Below the pieces are notes generated by a model. That model was given only the letters and a program-made list of their open reading frames with translations, had not been told where the DNA came from and made no database searches. Below are positions 53,334-62,450 of a stretch of 64,000 nt of DNA, one piece after another (position 1 is the first letter of the stretch; every line of letters begins with the position of its first letter). This stretch comes from JACNKJ01 sp964440095 (lineage in GTDB: Bacteria; Krumholzibacteriota; Krumholzibacteriia; JACNKJ01), in contig CAYTPZ010000001.1 of assembly GCA_964440095.1 (NCBI GenBank), positions 262,013 through 326,012 of the forward strand, in the 5' to 3' direction. The position numbers and the translations under genes are program-made.

Positions 53334-54301
53334 CCTTGTTCCAGACTCTGGCCGGGCTCAAGCGGCCGGCCACGCAGGTAGTCGCCGGCGGGCATGGGAC
53401 GCTTGCCTTGAGGTTTCAAGGTGAGCAAATCCAGAGCGCCTTCCCCGCAAGCGACACGCAAGACACCCTTGGGGGCTTCAAGCACTTCACCGGGCGAACC
53501 CTCAGCAGAAGCGAGCACCGATTTGATCACGGCCAGGCGAGCGCCATCGCGAAGGCACCAGGTTCCGGGCTCAGGATTTAAGGCCCGAATGCGTCGGTGT
53601 AAATCGAGCGCTGGTTCGGCCCAATCCAATGCACCCGCTTCTTTTGGGATTTTGCGAGTGAGAGTAGCACCGGATGTCGGCTGAGGCTCGGGAGAAACGT
53701 TCCCATCACGCCAGGCGAGAAGGCTCTCAAGCAGGAAATCCGGCGCCACATCGCCCAGAGCCTCGCTAAGATCCCCGGCATTCCAATTATCTTCGATGCT
53801 CAAAGTTTTCTTCGCCAGTACCGGGCCCGTATCCAGACCCTCGTCCATGAGCATGGCGCTCCAGCCGGTCTCCGTTAGGCCCTCAAGCAGGCTTTGCTGA
53901 ATGGGACTCGCCCCCCGCCCCCAGGGAAGCAGTGAGGCGTGCAGATTGACGCATCCCATTTTTGGAATGGCGAGCAGCGAGGGTTTCAGAATTCTCGCGA
54001 AGGCGATGACCACGATGAGATCGGGCGCATCCTCCGCCAGCAAGGCCTCCACAGCCACACGATCTCCTCGCCCCCATCGTGTGAGTGGAACTTCCAAATC
54101 AAGTGCGGCCTGACCCACGGGAGTGGGCACGGGTGTTCCCCGTCGGCTGCGCCGGGCATCGGGCAGGGTGATCACGCGTATGAGGTCGATATCGGGAGCC
54201 TGCGAAAGTGCGTTCAAGCAAGGCACGGCCAACTCTGGGCTGCCCATGAAAACCGTTCTAAGAGGATTGCTGGGGTTCATGTCCTTCTCGAAGCGATTCA
54301 C
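53330..54301 (-). CDS. fmt: Methionyl-tRNA formyltransferase
   Basis: Fmt formylates initiator Met-tRNA. The 323 residues include RTVFMGSPELAVPCLNAL, the catalytic VNLHASLLPWGRGASPIQQSLL region with MLMDEGLDTGPVL, and a C-terminal OB-fold domain starting near residue 215 (GALDWAEPALDLHRRIRALNPEPGTW). GTG 54301 overlaps the def stop; an ATG seven codons in (54280) is an alternative. It pairs with def, whose product removes the formyl group. Confidence 0.96.
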   Translation of the reverse strand: MNRFEKDMNPSNPLRTVFMGSPELAVPCLNALSQAPDIDLIRVITLPDARRSRRGTPVPTPVGQAALDLEVPLTRWGRGDRVAVEALLAEDAPDLIVVIAFARILKPSLLAIPKMGCVNLHASLLPWGRGASPIQQSLLEGLTETGWSAMLMDEGLDTGPVLAKKTLSIEDNWNAGDLSEALGDVAPDFLLESLLAWRDGNVSPEPQPTSGATLTRKIPKEAGALDWAEPALDLHRRIRALNPEPGTWCLRDGARLAVIKSVLASAEGSPGEVLEAPKGVLRVACGEGALDLLTLKPQGKRPMPAGDYLRGRPLEPGQSLEQG

Positions 54302-54822
54302 CGTCCCGTGTACTCTTCGCGAATGGATTCGATCTTCTTCTTGAGCAAGGTGCGTTTGGCCAAACTCATGCGCTCGATGAAGAGCACACCGTTAAGGTGA
54401 TCCAACTCGTGCTGAATCACCCTAGCCAGAAAATCGCCGGTGTGGAGTTCCATGGTGTTCCCATCCACATCCTGATAGCGCACGCGGATATGCTCCGGCC
54501 GGCTTATTTCCTCGCGCAGACCGGGAACCGAGAGGCAGCCCTCCTCGATGACGCACTCCTCCTTGGAAAACTCCAAGATTTCCGGATTGGCCATGAGCAG
54601 GATTTCGTCGGTATCGCGATCATCTTCATCCACATTCGCGATGACAATGGCGAAACGCATGTCCAGGCCCGCCTGATTGGCGGCCAGGCCCACGCCGCCT
54701 TCTTCGCGCATGATCTCAACCATGCGCGGCAGATGCGCGGCGAGGGTTTCGCCGAACTCCGTCACCGGAGCTGTGGCCTTCTTCAAAATGGGATTGCCGA
54801 TGTAAGTCAGATTCAAAGACAT
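54298..54822 (-). CDS. def: Peptide deformylase
   Basis: Def removes the N-formyl group from new proteins. ATG 54822 gives 174 residues. The three motifs are complete: GGVGLAANQAG (motif 1), EEGCLSVPG (motif 2, Cys ligand of the metal) and QHELDHLNGV (motif 3, the HExxH zinc/iron site). Overlaps fmt by four bases and follows yajC. Confidence 0.97.
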   Translation of the reverse strand: MSLNLTYIGNPILKKATAPVTEFGETLAAHLPRMVEIMREEGGVGLAANQAGLDMRFAIVIANVDEDDRDTDEILLMANPEILEFSKEECVIEEGCLSVPGLREEISRPEHIRVRYQDVDGNTMELHTGDFLARVIQHELDHLNGVLFIERMSLAKRTLLKKKIESIREEYTGR

Positions 54823-54832
54823 GGGAATCCGA

Positions 54833-55126
54833 TCAGGCTTCGACCTTGCCCGAGATGTTGTCCCGGACCACTTCGATCTTGGTGTTTTCATCGATGCGGA
54901 GCACCGCGATGCCTTCCTTCAAGCCCACCACCGTTCCGAGGATACCGCCAGAGGTGACGACCTTGTCGCCCTTGGACAGATTGCTCAGCAATTCCTTGTG
55001 TTCCTTGGCCCGCTTCTGCTGAGGCCGAATGATGAAGAAGAAGAACACCACGACCATGAGGCCGAGGAAGAGGAAGTTGCCCATGAGCGGCGCGCCGCCG
55101 CCCCCTGCCGTGAGGAATAAATTCAC
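54833..55126 (-). CDS. yajC: Preprotein translocase subunit YajC
   Basis: YajC is a small SecDF-associated membrane protein. The 97-residue protein has one helix (FLFLGLMVVVFFFFIIRPQQKRAKEH) and a cytoplasmic domain with LSKGDKVVTSGGILGTVVGL, the family signature. GTG 55126 follows AAAAGGAG. It lies after tgt, the usual order, but secD and secF, which usually come next, are replaced by def and fmt. Confidence 0.95.
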   Translation of the reverse strand: MNLFLTAGGGGAPLMGNFLFLGLMVVVFFFFIIRPQQKRAKEHKELLSNLSKGDKVVTSGGILGTVVGLKEGIAVLRIDENTKIEVVRDNISGKVEA

Positions 55127-55137
55127 GCTTTCTCCTT

Positions 55138-56274
55138 TTAGTCAGTGGCCATCCTATAATCACGAAAGAAGGCGTCCCGGTGTTCCGGAAAGCGCCTCTC
55201 CAGGATAGCCTTGCGCAGGCCGCGCATGAGGTCCAGATAAAAGTAAAGATTGTGAAGGGTGGCAAGCTGCATGCCCAGCAACTCCTTCACATGTAGAAGG
55301 TGCCGGACATAGGCCCGGCTGTGGTTTTTACAGGTCGGACAGCCGCACTGATCATCCACGGGATCGAAATCTTCGGCGTAGCCGGCGTTCTTGATGACCA
55401 GGCGCCCTTCCCGGGTGAAAAGCGTGCCTTTGCGAGCGTTTCGCGTGGGCATGACGCAGTCGAAAATGTCCACGCCCCGCTCGACGCATCGGATGAGATC
55501 TTCCGGAAATCCCACTCCCATGAGGTAGCGCGGTTTTTCCTTGGGCAGGAGCCCCGCCGTGAGTTCGGTAAGATCCAGCATCTCTTGCTTGGGCTCCCCC
55601 ACGGCCAGGCCACCGATGGAATAGCCTGGAAAATCCATGTCCACCAATTCGGCGGCACTCTGGCGACGCAGATCTTCGTAAGTGGAGCCTTGCACGATAC
55701 CGAAGAGAAACTGACGATAGTCGTGGTGCTGGAAGATGCCGCCGCGAGTGTCCAGACATCGCCGCGCCCAGCGGCTGGTGCGCGCCGTGGAATCCTCCGC
55801 GTAGCTCTTCTCGCAGGGCCAGGGCATGCACTCATCCAAGGGCATGATGAGATCGGCGCCGATCTCGGCCTGGGCGTTCACCACATCTTCGGGGCTGAGA
55901 AAATGCTTGGAGCCGTCCAGATGTGAACGGAACTCCACTCCTTCTTCGCGAATCTTGTTGAGATCCGAAAGGGAGTAGACCTGGAAACCTCCACTGTCGG
56001 TGAGTACAGGCCGGGTCCATCCCATGAAGCGGTGAATGCCCCCCGCCTCATTGATCAACCCCGTACCCGGACGCAGGTAGAGGTGATAAGTATTGGACAG
56101 CATCACATCCGCGCCGAGTGCCGCCAATTGCTCGGCGTTGATGGTCTTCACCGTAGCCTGCGTTCCCACCGGCATGAAGTTGGGCGTGGGTATGTCGCCA
56201 TGATCCGTGTGGATCACCCCGGCGCGCGCGCCCGTCTGCGGGCAGGTGGCCAGAAGTTCGTAGAAGGGCTTCAT
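55138..56274 (-). CDS. tgt: tRNA-guanine transglycosylase
   Basis: Tgt exchanges guanine 34 for preQ1 in queuosine-specific tRNAs. The 378-residue protein has the active-site segment LTDSGGFQVYSL (Asp), DECMPWPCEKSYAEDSTARTS (about residue 145), GIVQGSTYEDLRRQS (GQ, about residue 193), YSIGGLAVGEPKQEM, and the zinc site CGCPTCKNHSRAYVRHL (C308-like triad and His). It is complete. It overlaps the queA end by four bases. Confidence 0.97.
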   Translation of the reverse strand: MKPFYELLATCPQTGARAGVIHTDHGDIPTPNFMPVGTQATVKTINAEQLAALGADVMLSNTYHLYLRPGTGLINEAGGIHRFMGWTRPVLTDSGGFQVYSLSDLNKIREEGVEFRSHLDGSKHFLSPEDVVNAQAEIGADLIMPLDECMPWPCEKSYAEDSTARTSRWARRCLDTRGGIFQHHDYRQFLFGIVQGSTYEDLRRQSAAELVDMDFPGYSIGGLAVGEPKQEMLDLTELTAGLLPKEKPRYLMGVGFPEDLIRCVERGVDIFDCVMPTRNARKGTLFTREGRLVIKNAGYAEDFDPVDDQCGCPTCKNHSRAYVRHLLHVKELLGMQLATLHNLYFYLDLMRGLRKAILERRFPEHRDAFFRDYRMATD

Positions 56275-57317
56275 GCCAATCCTCCCGGCATGATCAACAT
56301 GGCGTCGCCATAGGAGTAGAAGCGGTATTTCTCGCGCACAGCATGCTCATAGGCCGCCAGCATGGCCTCGCGGCCGGCTAGTGCCGAGACCAACATGAGC
56401 AGGGTGGAGCGCGGCAGATGGAAGTTCGTGAGCAGGGCGTCCACGCGTTTGAACTTGTAAGGCGGATGAACGAACAAACGCGTTTCACCCTGATGATCTT
56501 CGCCACCGGCCCACGCCTCGTCGCTCAAGCTTTCCAAAGCACGCACCACGGTGGTGCCTACGGCAAGCACGCTGCCACCCGCTTCACGAGTTCTGTCGAT
56601 CTTGCGGCGCAAGGCGGCGCTGAGTTCAATTCGTTCGGCATGCATGCGGTGCTTGCTGAAGTCATTTTCGCGCACGGGGAGGAAAGTGCCTGGACCCACA
56701 TGCAGGGTGAGTTCACCGCGATCGATGCCGAGGGATTCTAGATCCTCCAAAACCGCGTCACTGAAATGAAGTCCTGCTGTGGGTGCGGCCACGGCTCCAT
56801 CCTCGCGGGCAAAAACCGTTTGATAGCTTTTCGCATCCTCCGCGTCGGCCTTGCGCCGGATGTAGGGCGGCAGTGGCATGGCGCCGGCCCTTTCCATGGC
56901 GGCGGTCCAGTCTTCCGGCGATTCCAGTACAACGCGGCGATGGCCCTCGCCCAGATCCTCTTCCACGCGAACGGTCACTCCGCCCTCGCCGAAAAAGCGC
57001 ATACCGGGTTTGAAGCGTTTGGACGGGCGCACCAGTGCGATCCAGTCACCTTCGGACGTGGGACTGTGAAGCAAAAGTTCGGCTTCGCCCTCGCCTCCTT
57101 CCCGGCGGCCCAGAAGCCGCGCGGGCATGACGCGAGTGTTGTTGAGAACCAGCAAATCGCCGGGGCGAAGATAGGAAGGTAGGTCGCGGAACTTGCAATC
57201 AGCCCGAGCGTCGCCTTCAAGAACAAGCAAGCGGCTATCATCGCGCTTGGCCATGGGGCGCTGGGCGATGAGCTCTTCGGGAAGCTCGTAATCATAGTCT
57301 TCAAGGCGAGTGCTCAC
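56271..57317 (-). CDS. queA: S-adenosylmethionine:tRNA ribosyltransferase-isomerase
   Basis: QueA adds the epoxyqueuosine cyclopentane to preQ1 in tRNA, directly after Tgt. The 348 residues include DYELPEELIAQRP, VLNNTRVMPARLLGRREGG, the substrate-binding FAREDGAVAAPTAGLHFS, HVGPGTFLPVR and FHLPRSTLLMLVSALAG. It starts at GTG 57317, seven bases after ruvB. Overlaps tgt, so the two queuosine genes are coupled. Confidence 0.97.
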   Translation of the reverse strand: MSTRLEDYDYELPEELIAQRPMAKRDDSRLLVLEGDARADCKFRDLPSYLRPGDLLVLNNTRVMPARLLGRREGGEGEAELLLHSPTSEGDWIALVRPSKRFKPGMRFFGEGGVTVRVEEDLGEGHRRVVLESPEDWTAAMERAGAMPLPPYIRRKADAEDAKSYQTVFAREDGAVAAPTAGLHFSDAVLEDLESLGIDRGELTLHVGPGTFLPVRENDFSKHRMHAERIELSAALRRKIDRTREAGGSVLAVGTTVVRALESLSDEAWAGGEDHQGETRLFVHPPYKFKRVDALLTNFHLPRSTLLMLVSALAGREAMLAAYEHAVREKYRFYSYGDAMLIMPGGLA

Positions 57318-57323
57318 GGCAGG

Positions 57324-58352
57324 CTAACCTTCGAAAAGATCAGAGGCCGGTGGCGGCGCAAGGCCCAGGTGTTTCCAGGCGCGGGGCGCAGCTTCCCGCC
57401 CACGGCGGGTACGGCGCAGGAATCCCTGCTGGATGAGATAGGGCTCGTAAAGATCTTCGAGGGTTTCCACCTCTTCAGCCACGGCCATGGCCAGTGTGGC
57501 CACGCCGGCGGGTCCTCCACCATGATGTTCGATCAGCGTGCGCAGGATGCGCCGATCCATTTCATCCAGACCGGCCTCGTCTACGCCCAGGCGTGAAAGG
57601 CCGAAGTCGGCGATCTCGCGGGTGATGCGTCCGTCGCCCTCCACCTGCGCAAAATCGCGAAGACGGCGTAGCAGGCGATTGGCGATGCGCGGCGTACCTC
57701 GGCTGCGGCGAGCGATTTCGGCCAGGCCGTCCTCGTCAGAGTCCAGGCCGAAGAGATCGGCCGAGCGCGCCACGATGCGAGTGAGTTCCTCGGGAGCGTA
57801 GAAGTCGAGACGCGCGACAACGCCGAAGCGGCTTCGAAGCGGCGCGGTGATCATGCCCGCGCGTGTGGTGGCTCCCACCAGGGTGAAGGGCGGTAGATTC
57901 AGGCTGTACTGCCGAGCGCCGGGGCCGCGGTCCACCACCACATCCACCCGGAAATCTTCCATGGCAGAGTAGAGATGCTCTTCGATCACGCGACCCAGAC
58001 GATGGATCTCATCCAGGAAGAAAACCTGACGTTCCTCAAGGCGAGTGAGCATGCCTACCAATTCGGCGGCGTTTTGGAAAATGGGACTGCTGCTCGATTT
58101 GAAATCCACGCCCAATTCATGGGAGAGGATGCTGGCCAGGGTGGTCTTGCCAAGGCCCGGAGGCCCATACAGCAGCACATGATCCAAGGCCTCGCCGCGT
58201 TCCTTGGCAGCTTGGATGAACACTCGCAGATTGGCCTTGAGTTTCTCCTGCCCCACGAACTCATCGAGACTTTGCGGGCGCAGCGAGATTTCCTCGCGAC
58301 GCTCGGCCTCGGGGGCGGTGGGCTCGGTGATGCGCCTGGGGCTGCCTTCCAT
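57324..58352 (-). CDS. ruvB: Holliday junction branch-migration ATPase RuvB
   Basis: RuvB is the AAA+ motor of Holliday-junction branch migration. The 342-residue protein has LRPQSLDEFVGQEKLKANL, Walker A YGPPGLGKTTLA (about residue 63), Walker B FFLDEIHRL, sensor GATTRAG and the RSRGTPRIANRLLRR region, with a winged-helix C-terminal domain (RTRRGREAAPRAWKHLG). Normal length. It lies 12 bases after ruvA. Confidence 0.97.
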   Translation of the reverse strand: MEGSPRRITEPTAPEAERREEISLRPQSLDEFVGQEKLKANLRVFIQAAKERGEALDHVLLYGPPGLGKTTLASILSHELGVDFKSSSSPIFQNAAELVGMLTRLEERQVFFLDEIHRLGRVIEEHLYSAMEDFRVDVVVDRGPGARQYSLNLPPFTLVGATTRAGMITAPLRSRFGVVARLDFYAPEELTRIVARSADLFGLDSDEDGLAEIARRSRGTPRIANRLLRRLRDFAQVEGDGRITREIADFGLSRLGVDEAGLDEMDRRILRTLIEHHGGGPAGVATLAMAVAEEVETLEDLYEPYLIQQGFLRRTRRGREAAPRAWKHLGLAPPPASDLFEG

Positions 58353-58364
58353 GCTCGTCCTTCC

Positions 58365-58964
58365 TTAGGCCTTCGCCGAGGCGGCCAGGGCCAGGCGGAT
58401 GAGATCTTCCACTTCCAAGTTATCCTCGGGTTGCATTTTCTCAAGAATGCGCAGGGCTTCCATGCGGTTCATGCCCAGCACCTCCAGCGCGCCGACCACC
58501 TGTTCGCGTTTGGGATCGGCAGGACTGTCACTGATATGGGAGGGGAAATCTCCCGCAGGCATGAAGGCGGCGAGCTTGTCCTTGAGTTCGAGTAGCAGGC
58601 GTGAGGCCGTTTTCTTTCCTACACCGGGCACGGTGGTCATGAGCTTGGCGTCGCCGGTGGCCACGGCGGTGGCCAGCTCTTCGAGGCTCAAGGTCGACAG
58701 AATCGCCAGGGCCATCTTCGTGCCTACTCCGCTTATGCCTCGCAGACTCTTGTAGAGGTCACGTTCCTCGCGGCGAGCGAAGCCCACCAACTCCATACGA
58801 TCTTCACGCACCTGAAGGGTTACGAAGACTTCCACCTCACCGGGTTCGCCGGCCAAAGCCCGCCGACTGCGCTCGGACAACATTAGCTCGAAGCAAACCG
58901 GGCCGGTTTGCAGTACCATTTCGCCGCCACGACTTATCATGCGCCCACGCAATGAGTCGATCAT
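58365..58964 (-). CDS. ruvA: Holliday junction DNA-binding subunit RuvA
   Basis: RuvA clamps four-way junctions and loads RuvB. The 199 residues have the N-terminal OB-fold (MIDSLRGRMISRGGEMVLQTG), the two HhH motifs (LRGISGVGTKMALAIL and TTVPGVGKKTASRLLLELKDK) and the C-terminal three-helix domain that touches RuvB. Overlaps ruvC by four bases. Confidence 0.96.
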   Translation of the reverse strand: MIDSLRGRMISRGGEMVLQTGPVCFELMLSERSRRALAGEPGEVEVFVTLQVREDRMELVGFARREERDLYKSLRGISGVGTKMALAILSTLSLEELATAVATGDAKLMTTVPGVGKKTASRLLLELKDKLAAFMPAGDFPSHISDSPADPKREQVVGALEVLGMNRMEALRILEKMQPEDNLEVEDLIRLALAASAKA

Positions 58965-59458
58965 GAGCCGACCCCCATTGCCAGAGTCTCGCGCTGGCTG
59001 GCGTGACAGATGGCCACGGCCAGAGCGTCGGTCTCGTCCATGGGATGTCCATCGAAGGATTCACCCAAAATGCGTTCCACCATGAATCGCACCTGCTCCT
59101 TGCCCGCGCTCCCCTGACCGGTAATGGCCAATTTGATTTCTCGCGGCGCGTAGAAAGCCACAGGCAATTCGGCGCGAGCGGCCGCGAGAATACAGGCCGC
59201 CTGGGCCTGTCCCAGTATCATCATGCTTTTGGGGTTTTTGTGATAGAAGACGTTTTCGATGGCGCAAAAGTCGGGGCGTGTTTTTTCAAGGATCAGCGAC
59301 AATTCGCAATCGAGGTGAAGGAGCCGCTGGGGAAGTGTGGCCTTGGGATCGGGGCTGAAGACGCCGGCGGTGACGCGCCGGTGCAGAGGTCCTTCCGCAT
59401 CCACCACACCGTATCCCGTGTGGCGGATTCCCGGATCGATGCCGAGGATGCGCGGCAT
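58961..59458 (-). CDS. ruvC: Holliday junction resolvase RuvC
   Basis: RuvC cuts Holliday junctions symmetrically. The 165-residue protein has all four acidic catalytic residues in context: RILGIDPGIRHTGYG (D7-type), CAIENVFYHKNP (Glu), and MDETDALAVAICHA (Asp pair). Complete RNase H-fold enzyme. The order yebC-ruvC-ruvA-ruvB is the usual one. Confidence 0.97.
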   Translation of the reverse strand: MPRILGIDPGIRHTGYGVVDAEGPLHRRVTAGVFSPDPKATLPQRLLHLDCELSLILEKTRPDFCAIENVFYHKNPKSMMILGQAQAACILAAARAELPVAFYAPREIKLAITGQGSAGKEQVRFMVERILGESFDGHPMDETDALAVAICHASQRETLAMGVGS

Positions 59459-59481
59459 CTGGCCTCCTTTGCCCGCGAGTT

Positions 59482-60228
59482 CTACTCGGAGAGTTTCTCG
59501 ATGATGCTGTCGTCGATGTCGAAGTTGGCGGTGACTTTTTGAGCGTCCTCCAGATCTTCGAGCATGTCCAGAAGTTTGAGCAGACCGGCGGCATGTTTTT
59601 CCCCGATTTCAACCGTATTCTTGGGCAATTGCTCCAGGCCGACGGTCTCGAATTCGTACTTATCCTCGAGGGCCTTCTGCACATCGTTGAAATTTTCCTG
59701 CAGGGACAGAATCTGGAAATTCTCGCCCTCTACTTGCACGTCTTCAGCGCCGGCTTCCAGGGCCTCCATCATGAGGGTATCCTCATCGTTGCCCTCGACC
59801 GAGATGCGAATGACGCCGCGCTTTTCGAACATGTAGGCCACGGCGCCTGGCTCGGCCATTTTACCATTGTACTTGCTGAAGACGTGACGAACTTCCGCGG
59901 CCGTACGATTCTTGTTGTCGGTCAAGGTCTCACAAAGAATGGCCACCCCGCCGGGACCGTAGCCCTCGTAGGTGATCTCGTCGTAGCTCACACCTTCAAG
60001 GTCACCCGTGCCCTTCTTGATGCCACGGGTGATGTTGTCCGCAGGCATGTTGGCGGCCTTGGCGGCCGCTATCGCCGTGCGCAGTCGCGGATTCATCTCG
60101 GGGTCGCCGCCGCCCATGCGTGCGGCGACGGTGACTTCCTTGATGAGCCGGGTGAAGATCTTGCCACGTTGCGCGTCCACACGCGCTTTTTTGTGCTTGA
60201 TCGTCGACCATTTAGAATGTCCGGACAC
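59482..60228 (-). CDS. yebC: YebC/PmpR-family regulatory protein (TACO1 family)
   Basis: YebC proteins relieve ribosome stalling at difficult sequences and some bind DNA. The 248-residue protein has the family start SGHSKWSTIKHKKARVDAQRGKIF, then GGGDPEMNPRLRTAIAAAKAANMPADN and YEGYGPGGVAILCETLTDNKNRT. Complete. It starts at GTG 60228 and lies upstream of ruvC. Confidence 0.96.
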   Translation of the reverse strand: MSGHSKWSTIKHKKARVDAQRGKIFTRLIKEVTVAARMGGGDPEMNPRLRTAIAAAKAANMPADNITRGIKKGTGDLEGVSYDEITYEGYGPGGVAILCETLTDNKNRTAAEVRHVFSKYNGKMAEPGAVAYMFEKRGVIRISVEGNDEDTLMMEALEAGAEDVQVEGENFQILSLQENFNDVQKALEDKYEFETVGLEQLPKNTVEIGEKHAAGLLKLLDMLEDLEDAQKVTANFDIDDSIIEKLSE

Positions 60229-60256
60229 GATTCAGCTCCCGCTCAAATGTTCTGCC

Positions 60257-62314
60257 CTATTCCGCGTCGGCGGCCTTGGCTTCGGCGATGATCCTGTCGG
60301 TCTGATCATGGGGCACCACTTCGTAGTGCGAGTATTCCATGCTGTAGGTTCCCCGCCCACCTGTGATGGACCTGAGCTGCGTGCCGTACTTATACAACTC
60401 GGCCAGGGGGGCCGTAGCTTTCACCACCTGATGCTTGCCCTTCTGCTCGGTACCCGAAATACGGCCGCGACGACTGTTGATATCTCCCATGATATCTCCC
60501 AGGTTTTCGTCGGGGACCTTGATCTCCACGTTGTAGATGGGCTCAAGCAGGATAGGCGCAGCGGTCTTCACACCTTCGCGAAGTGCCATTGAACCGGCCA
60601 GCTTGAAGGAGTGCTCGTCGGAGTCCACGTTGTGGAAGGATCCGAAGTAGAGACGCGCACGCACATCGACCAAGGAGTAGCCGGAGGATGAGGCACCGGT
60701 GTCGAGGGTTTCTCGCATGCCCTTTTCCACCGCAGGGATGAACTTGGTGGGAATAACGCCGCCGGTAACCTCGTTGACGAAATCGAAACCGGCTCCGCGC
60801 TCCATGGGCTCTAGCTTCACATAAACTTCGCCGAACTGGCCACGCCCACCGGACTGCTTCTTGTGGCGGTAATGGCTCTCCACCTTTTTGGAGATGGTTT
60901 CCTTGTAGGGAATCCTCGGCTTCTCGGTGATCACGTCCACCTTGTACTTGCGCTTAAGGCGGCTAAGGATCACGGCCATCTGGGCGTCACCCTGAACGGC
61001 CAAGATGGTCTGCCGAATGTCAGGATCGTAACGGTAGGTAAAACTGGGATCTTCATGATTGAGCTTGCTCATGCCCGTGCCCAGTTTCTCCTCATCGCCC
61101 TTCTCGGCGGCCGCAACGGCGGTCTCGTTCATGGGACGGGGGAAGTCGATTTCGGGAAAAGGCTGGCTGCCCTTCACGCCCAAAGTGTGACCCACGTTGC
61201 TGTGCTTCAGTTTCACCGTGGCGCCGATGTCGCCGGCCACCAGGGTCTGGACATCTTCTCGGTTCTTACCGATTACCTGATACACCTGCCCCACGCGCTC
61301 GCCGCTGTCGGTATTGAGATTGTGGTAGTCCTTGCCGTGAGCAATCGTCCCGGAGAAAACGCGGAAAATGTAAAGATCGCCCAGGTTCATCTCATTGATG
61401 TTCTTGAAGATGAAGGCGTTGGTCGGGCCGTTTTCATCGGCGGCGATAGCCTCTCCATCGATCATCGCCGGGCGCTGATCGGGCGAAGGCAGCAAATCGA
61501 CGATGGCGTCGAGCAGCAGGCGAACTCCGCGGCCGCCGTAGGAATCGCCGAGTAGAATGGGCGCAACGGTAGCGTCCTTGATGCCCTTGGAAATGCCGGC
61601 GATGAGGTCATCGTCGCTAAGGGTACCCTCTTCGAAAAACTTCTCCATGAGCTCTTCACTGGATTCGGCGGCACCCTCCACGAGCACTGCGCGCATCTCA
61701 TCGACTTCACTCTTGAGCTCATCAGGAATCTCGGTATCCACCGGATTGCCTTTTTCATCGAACTTCTTGGCCTTCATATGGACGAGATCCACGATACCCG
61801 TGAAGTCGCTGCCCTGGCCGAAGGGAACCTGGAAGGGAACGGGAGCGGCGCCCACAAGCTGTTCGCGAATCTGGCTCAGAGTGGAGCTGTAGTCTGCGTG
61901 CTCCTTGTCCATCCGATTCACGAAGATGATTCGCGGCATCTTGGCTTCGTTGAGGAGATCCCAGGATTTTTCGGTGCCGCCTTCCACGCCACCATCGGCG
62001 CGAACCATGAGCACGGCGCCTTCCACGGCGCGAAGAGCGGAGTGGACTTCTCCGTTGAAATCGTCGAAGCCGGGAGTGTCGATGAAGTTGATCTTCTTCT
62101 TGCGCCACTCTCCCCAGCCAACGCTGGCGATGATGGACATCTTCTTTTCGATCTCATCGGCGTCGAAGTCGAGGGAACTATTTCCTTCATCCACGCGCTC
62201 CAGACGCGAGATCGACTTGCAGGCGTAAAGGATACCTTGGCCGAGGGTCGTTTTGCCGGTGCTCTGGTGGCCGAGCAGGGCGATGTTTCGGATGTCCTGG
62301 GTACTGAAGCTCAT
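60257..62314 (-). CDS. Elongation factor G-like translational GTPase
   Basis: An EF-G homologue of 685 residues from ATG 62314. The G1 loop is GHQSTGKTT rather than the usual AHIDAGKTT of canonical EF-G, and the other G-motifs are DTPGFDDF (G3) and NRMDKEHADY (G4). Domains II-V are complete (IPTKFIPAVEKGM, GSFHNVDSDEHSFKLAGSMA, GRISGTEQKGKHQVVKA). This G1 pattern marks the EF-G-like (FusA2) subfamily, whose role is unclear; the main fusA, near rpsL-rpsG-tuf, should be elsewhere. It has its own promoter and an unusual leader. Confidence 0.93.
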   Translation of the reverse strand: MSFSTQDIRNIALLGHQSTGKTTLGQGILYACKSISRLERVDEGNSSLDFDADEIEKKMSIIASVGWGEWRKKKINFIDTPGFDDFNGEVHSALRAVEGAVLMVRADGGVEGGTEKSWDLLNEAKMPRIIFVNRMDKEHADYSSTLSQIREQLVGAAPVPFQVPFGQGSDFTGIVDLVHMKAKKFDEKGNPVDTEIPDELKSEVDEMRAVLVEGAAESSEELMEKFFEEGTLSDDDLIAGISKGIKDATVAPILLGDSYGGRGVRLLLDAIVDLLPSPDQRPAMIDGEAIAADENGPTNAFIFKNINEMNLGDLYIFRVFSGTIAHGKDYHNLNTDSGERVGQVYQVIGKNREDVQTLVAGDIGATVKLKHSNVGHTLGVKGSQPFPEIDFPRPMNETAVAAAEKGDEEKLGTGMSKLNHEDPSFTYRYDPDIRQTILAVQGDAQMAVILSRLKRKYKVDVITEKPRIPYKETISKKVESHYRHKKQSGGRGQFGEVYVKLEPMERGAGFDFVNEVTGGVIPTKFIPAVEKGMRETLDTGASSSGYSLVDVRARLYFGSFHNVDSDEHSFKLAGSMALREGVKTAAPILLEPIYNVEIKVPDENLGDIMGDINSRRGRISGTEQKGKHQVVKATAPLAELYKYGTQLRSITGGRGTYSMEYSHYEVVPHDQTDRIIAEAKAADAE

Positions 62315-62336
62315 CGTCTTTCCACCCTTCTGAACG

Positions 62337-62386
62337 AAAAGAGAGCCCACCGGATGGCGGGCTTGTTAAAGGCCCAAACAGCTTGG
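62337..62386 (-). promoter_or_regulatory. Possible transcription attenuator in the EF-G-like leader
   Basis: In the 80-base leader the minus-strand transcript can form a small hairpin (CCCAA/TTGGG, 62372-62386), then an 8-bp hairpin (AGCCCGCC/GGTGGGCT with one G-U, 62344-62363) followed by CTCTTTT. A GGGC (from 62372) could instead pair with the GCCC at 62359-62362 and break the second stem. This is the layout of a terminator/antiterminator pair, unproven. Confidence 0.4.
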
Positions 62387-62400
62387 GAATATGGAGATGC

Positions 62401-62429
62401 AATGTATCACCCGACCCGCTCCCTGTCAA
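62401..62429 (-). promoter_or_regulatory. Predicted promoter of the EF-G-like gene
   Basis: A perfect TTGACA (62424-62429) is 17 bases from TACATT (62401-62406, four of six). It would start transcription near 62394. An inverted repeat, CCCGCTC/GAGCGGG (62415-62421 and 62433-62439), lies across the -35 box; without a T-run it is unlikely to be a terminator of the upstream gene. Confidence 0.65.
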
Positions 62430-62450
62430 CGAGAGCGGGCCGGAAGTGGT

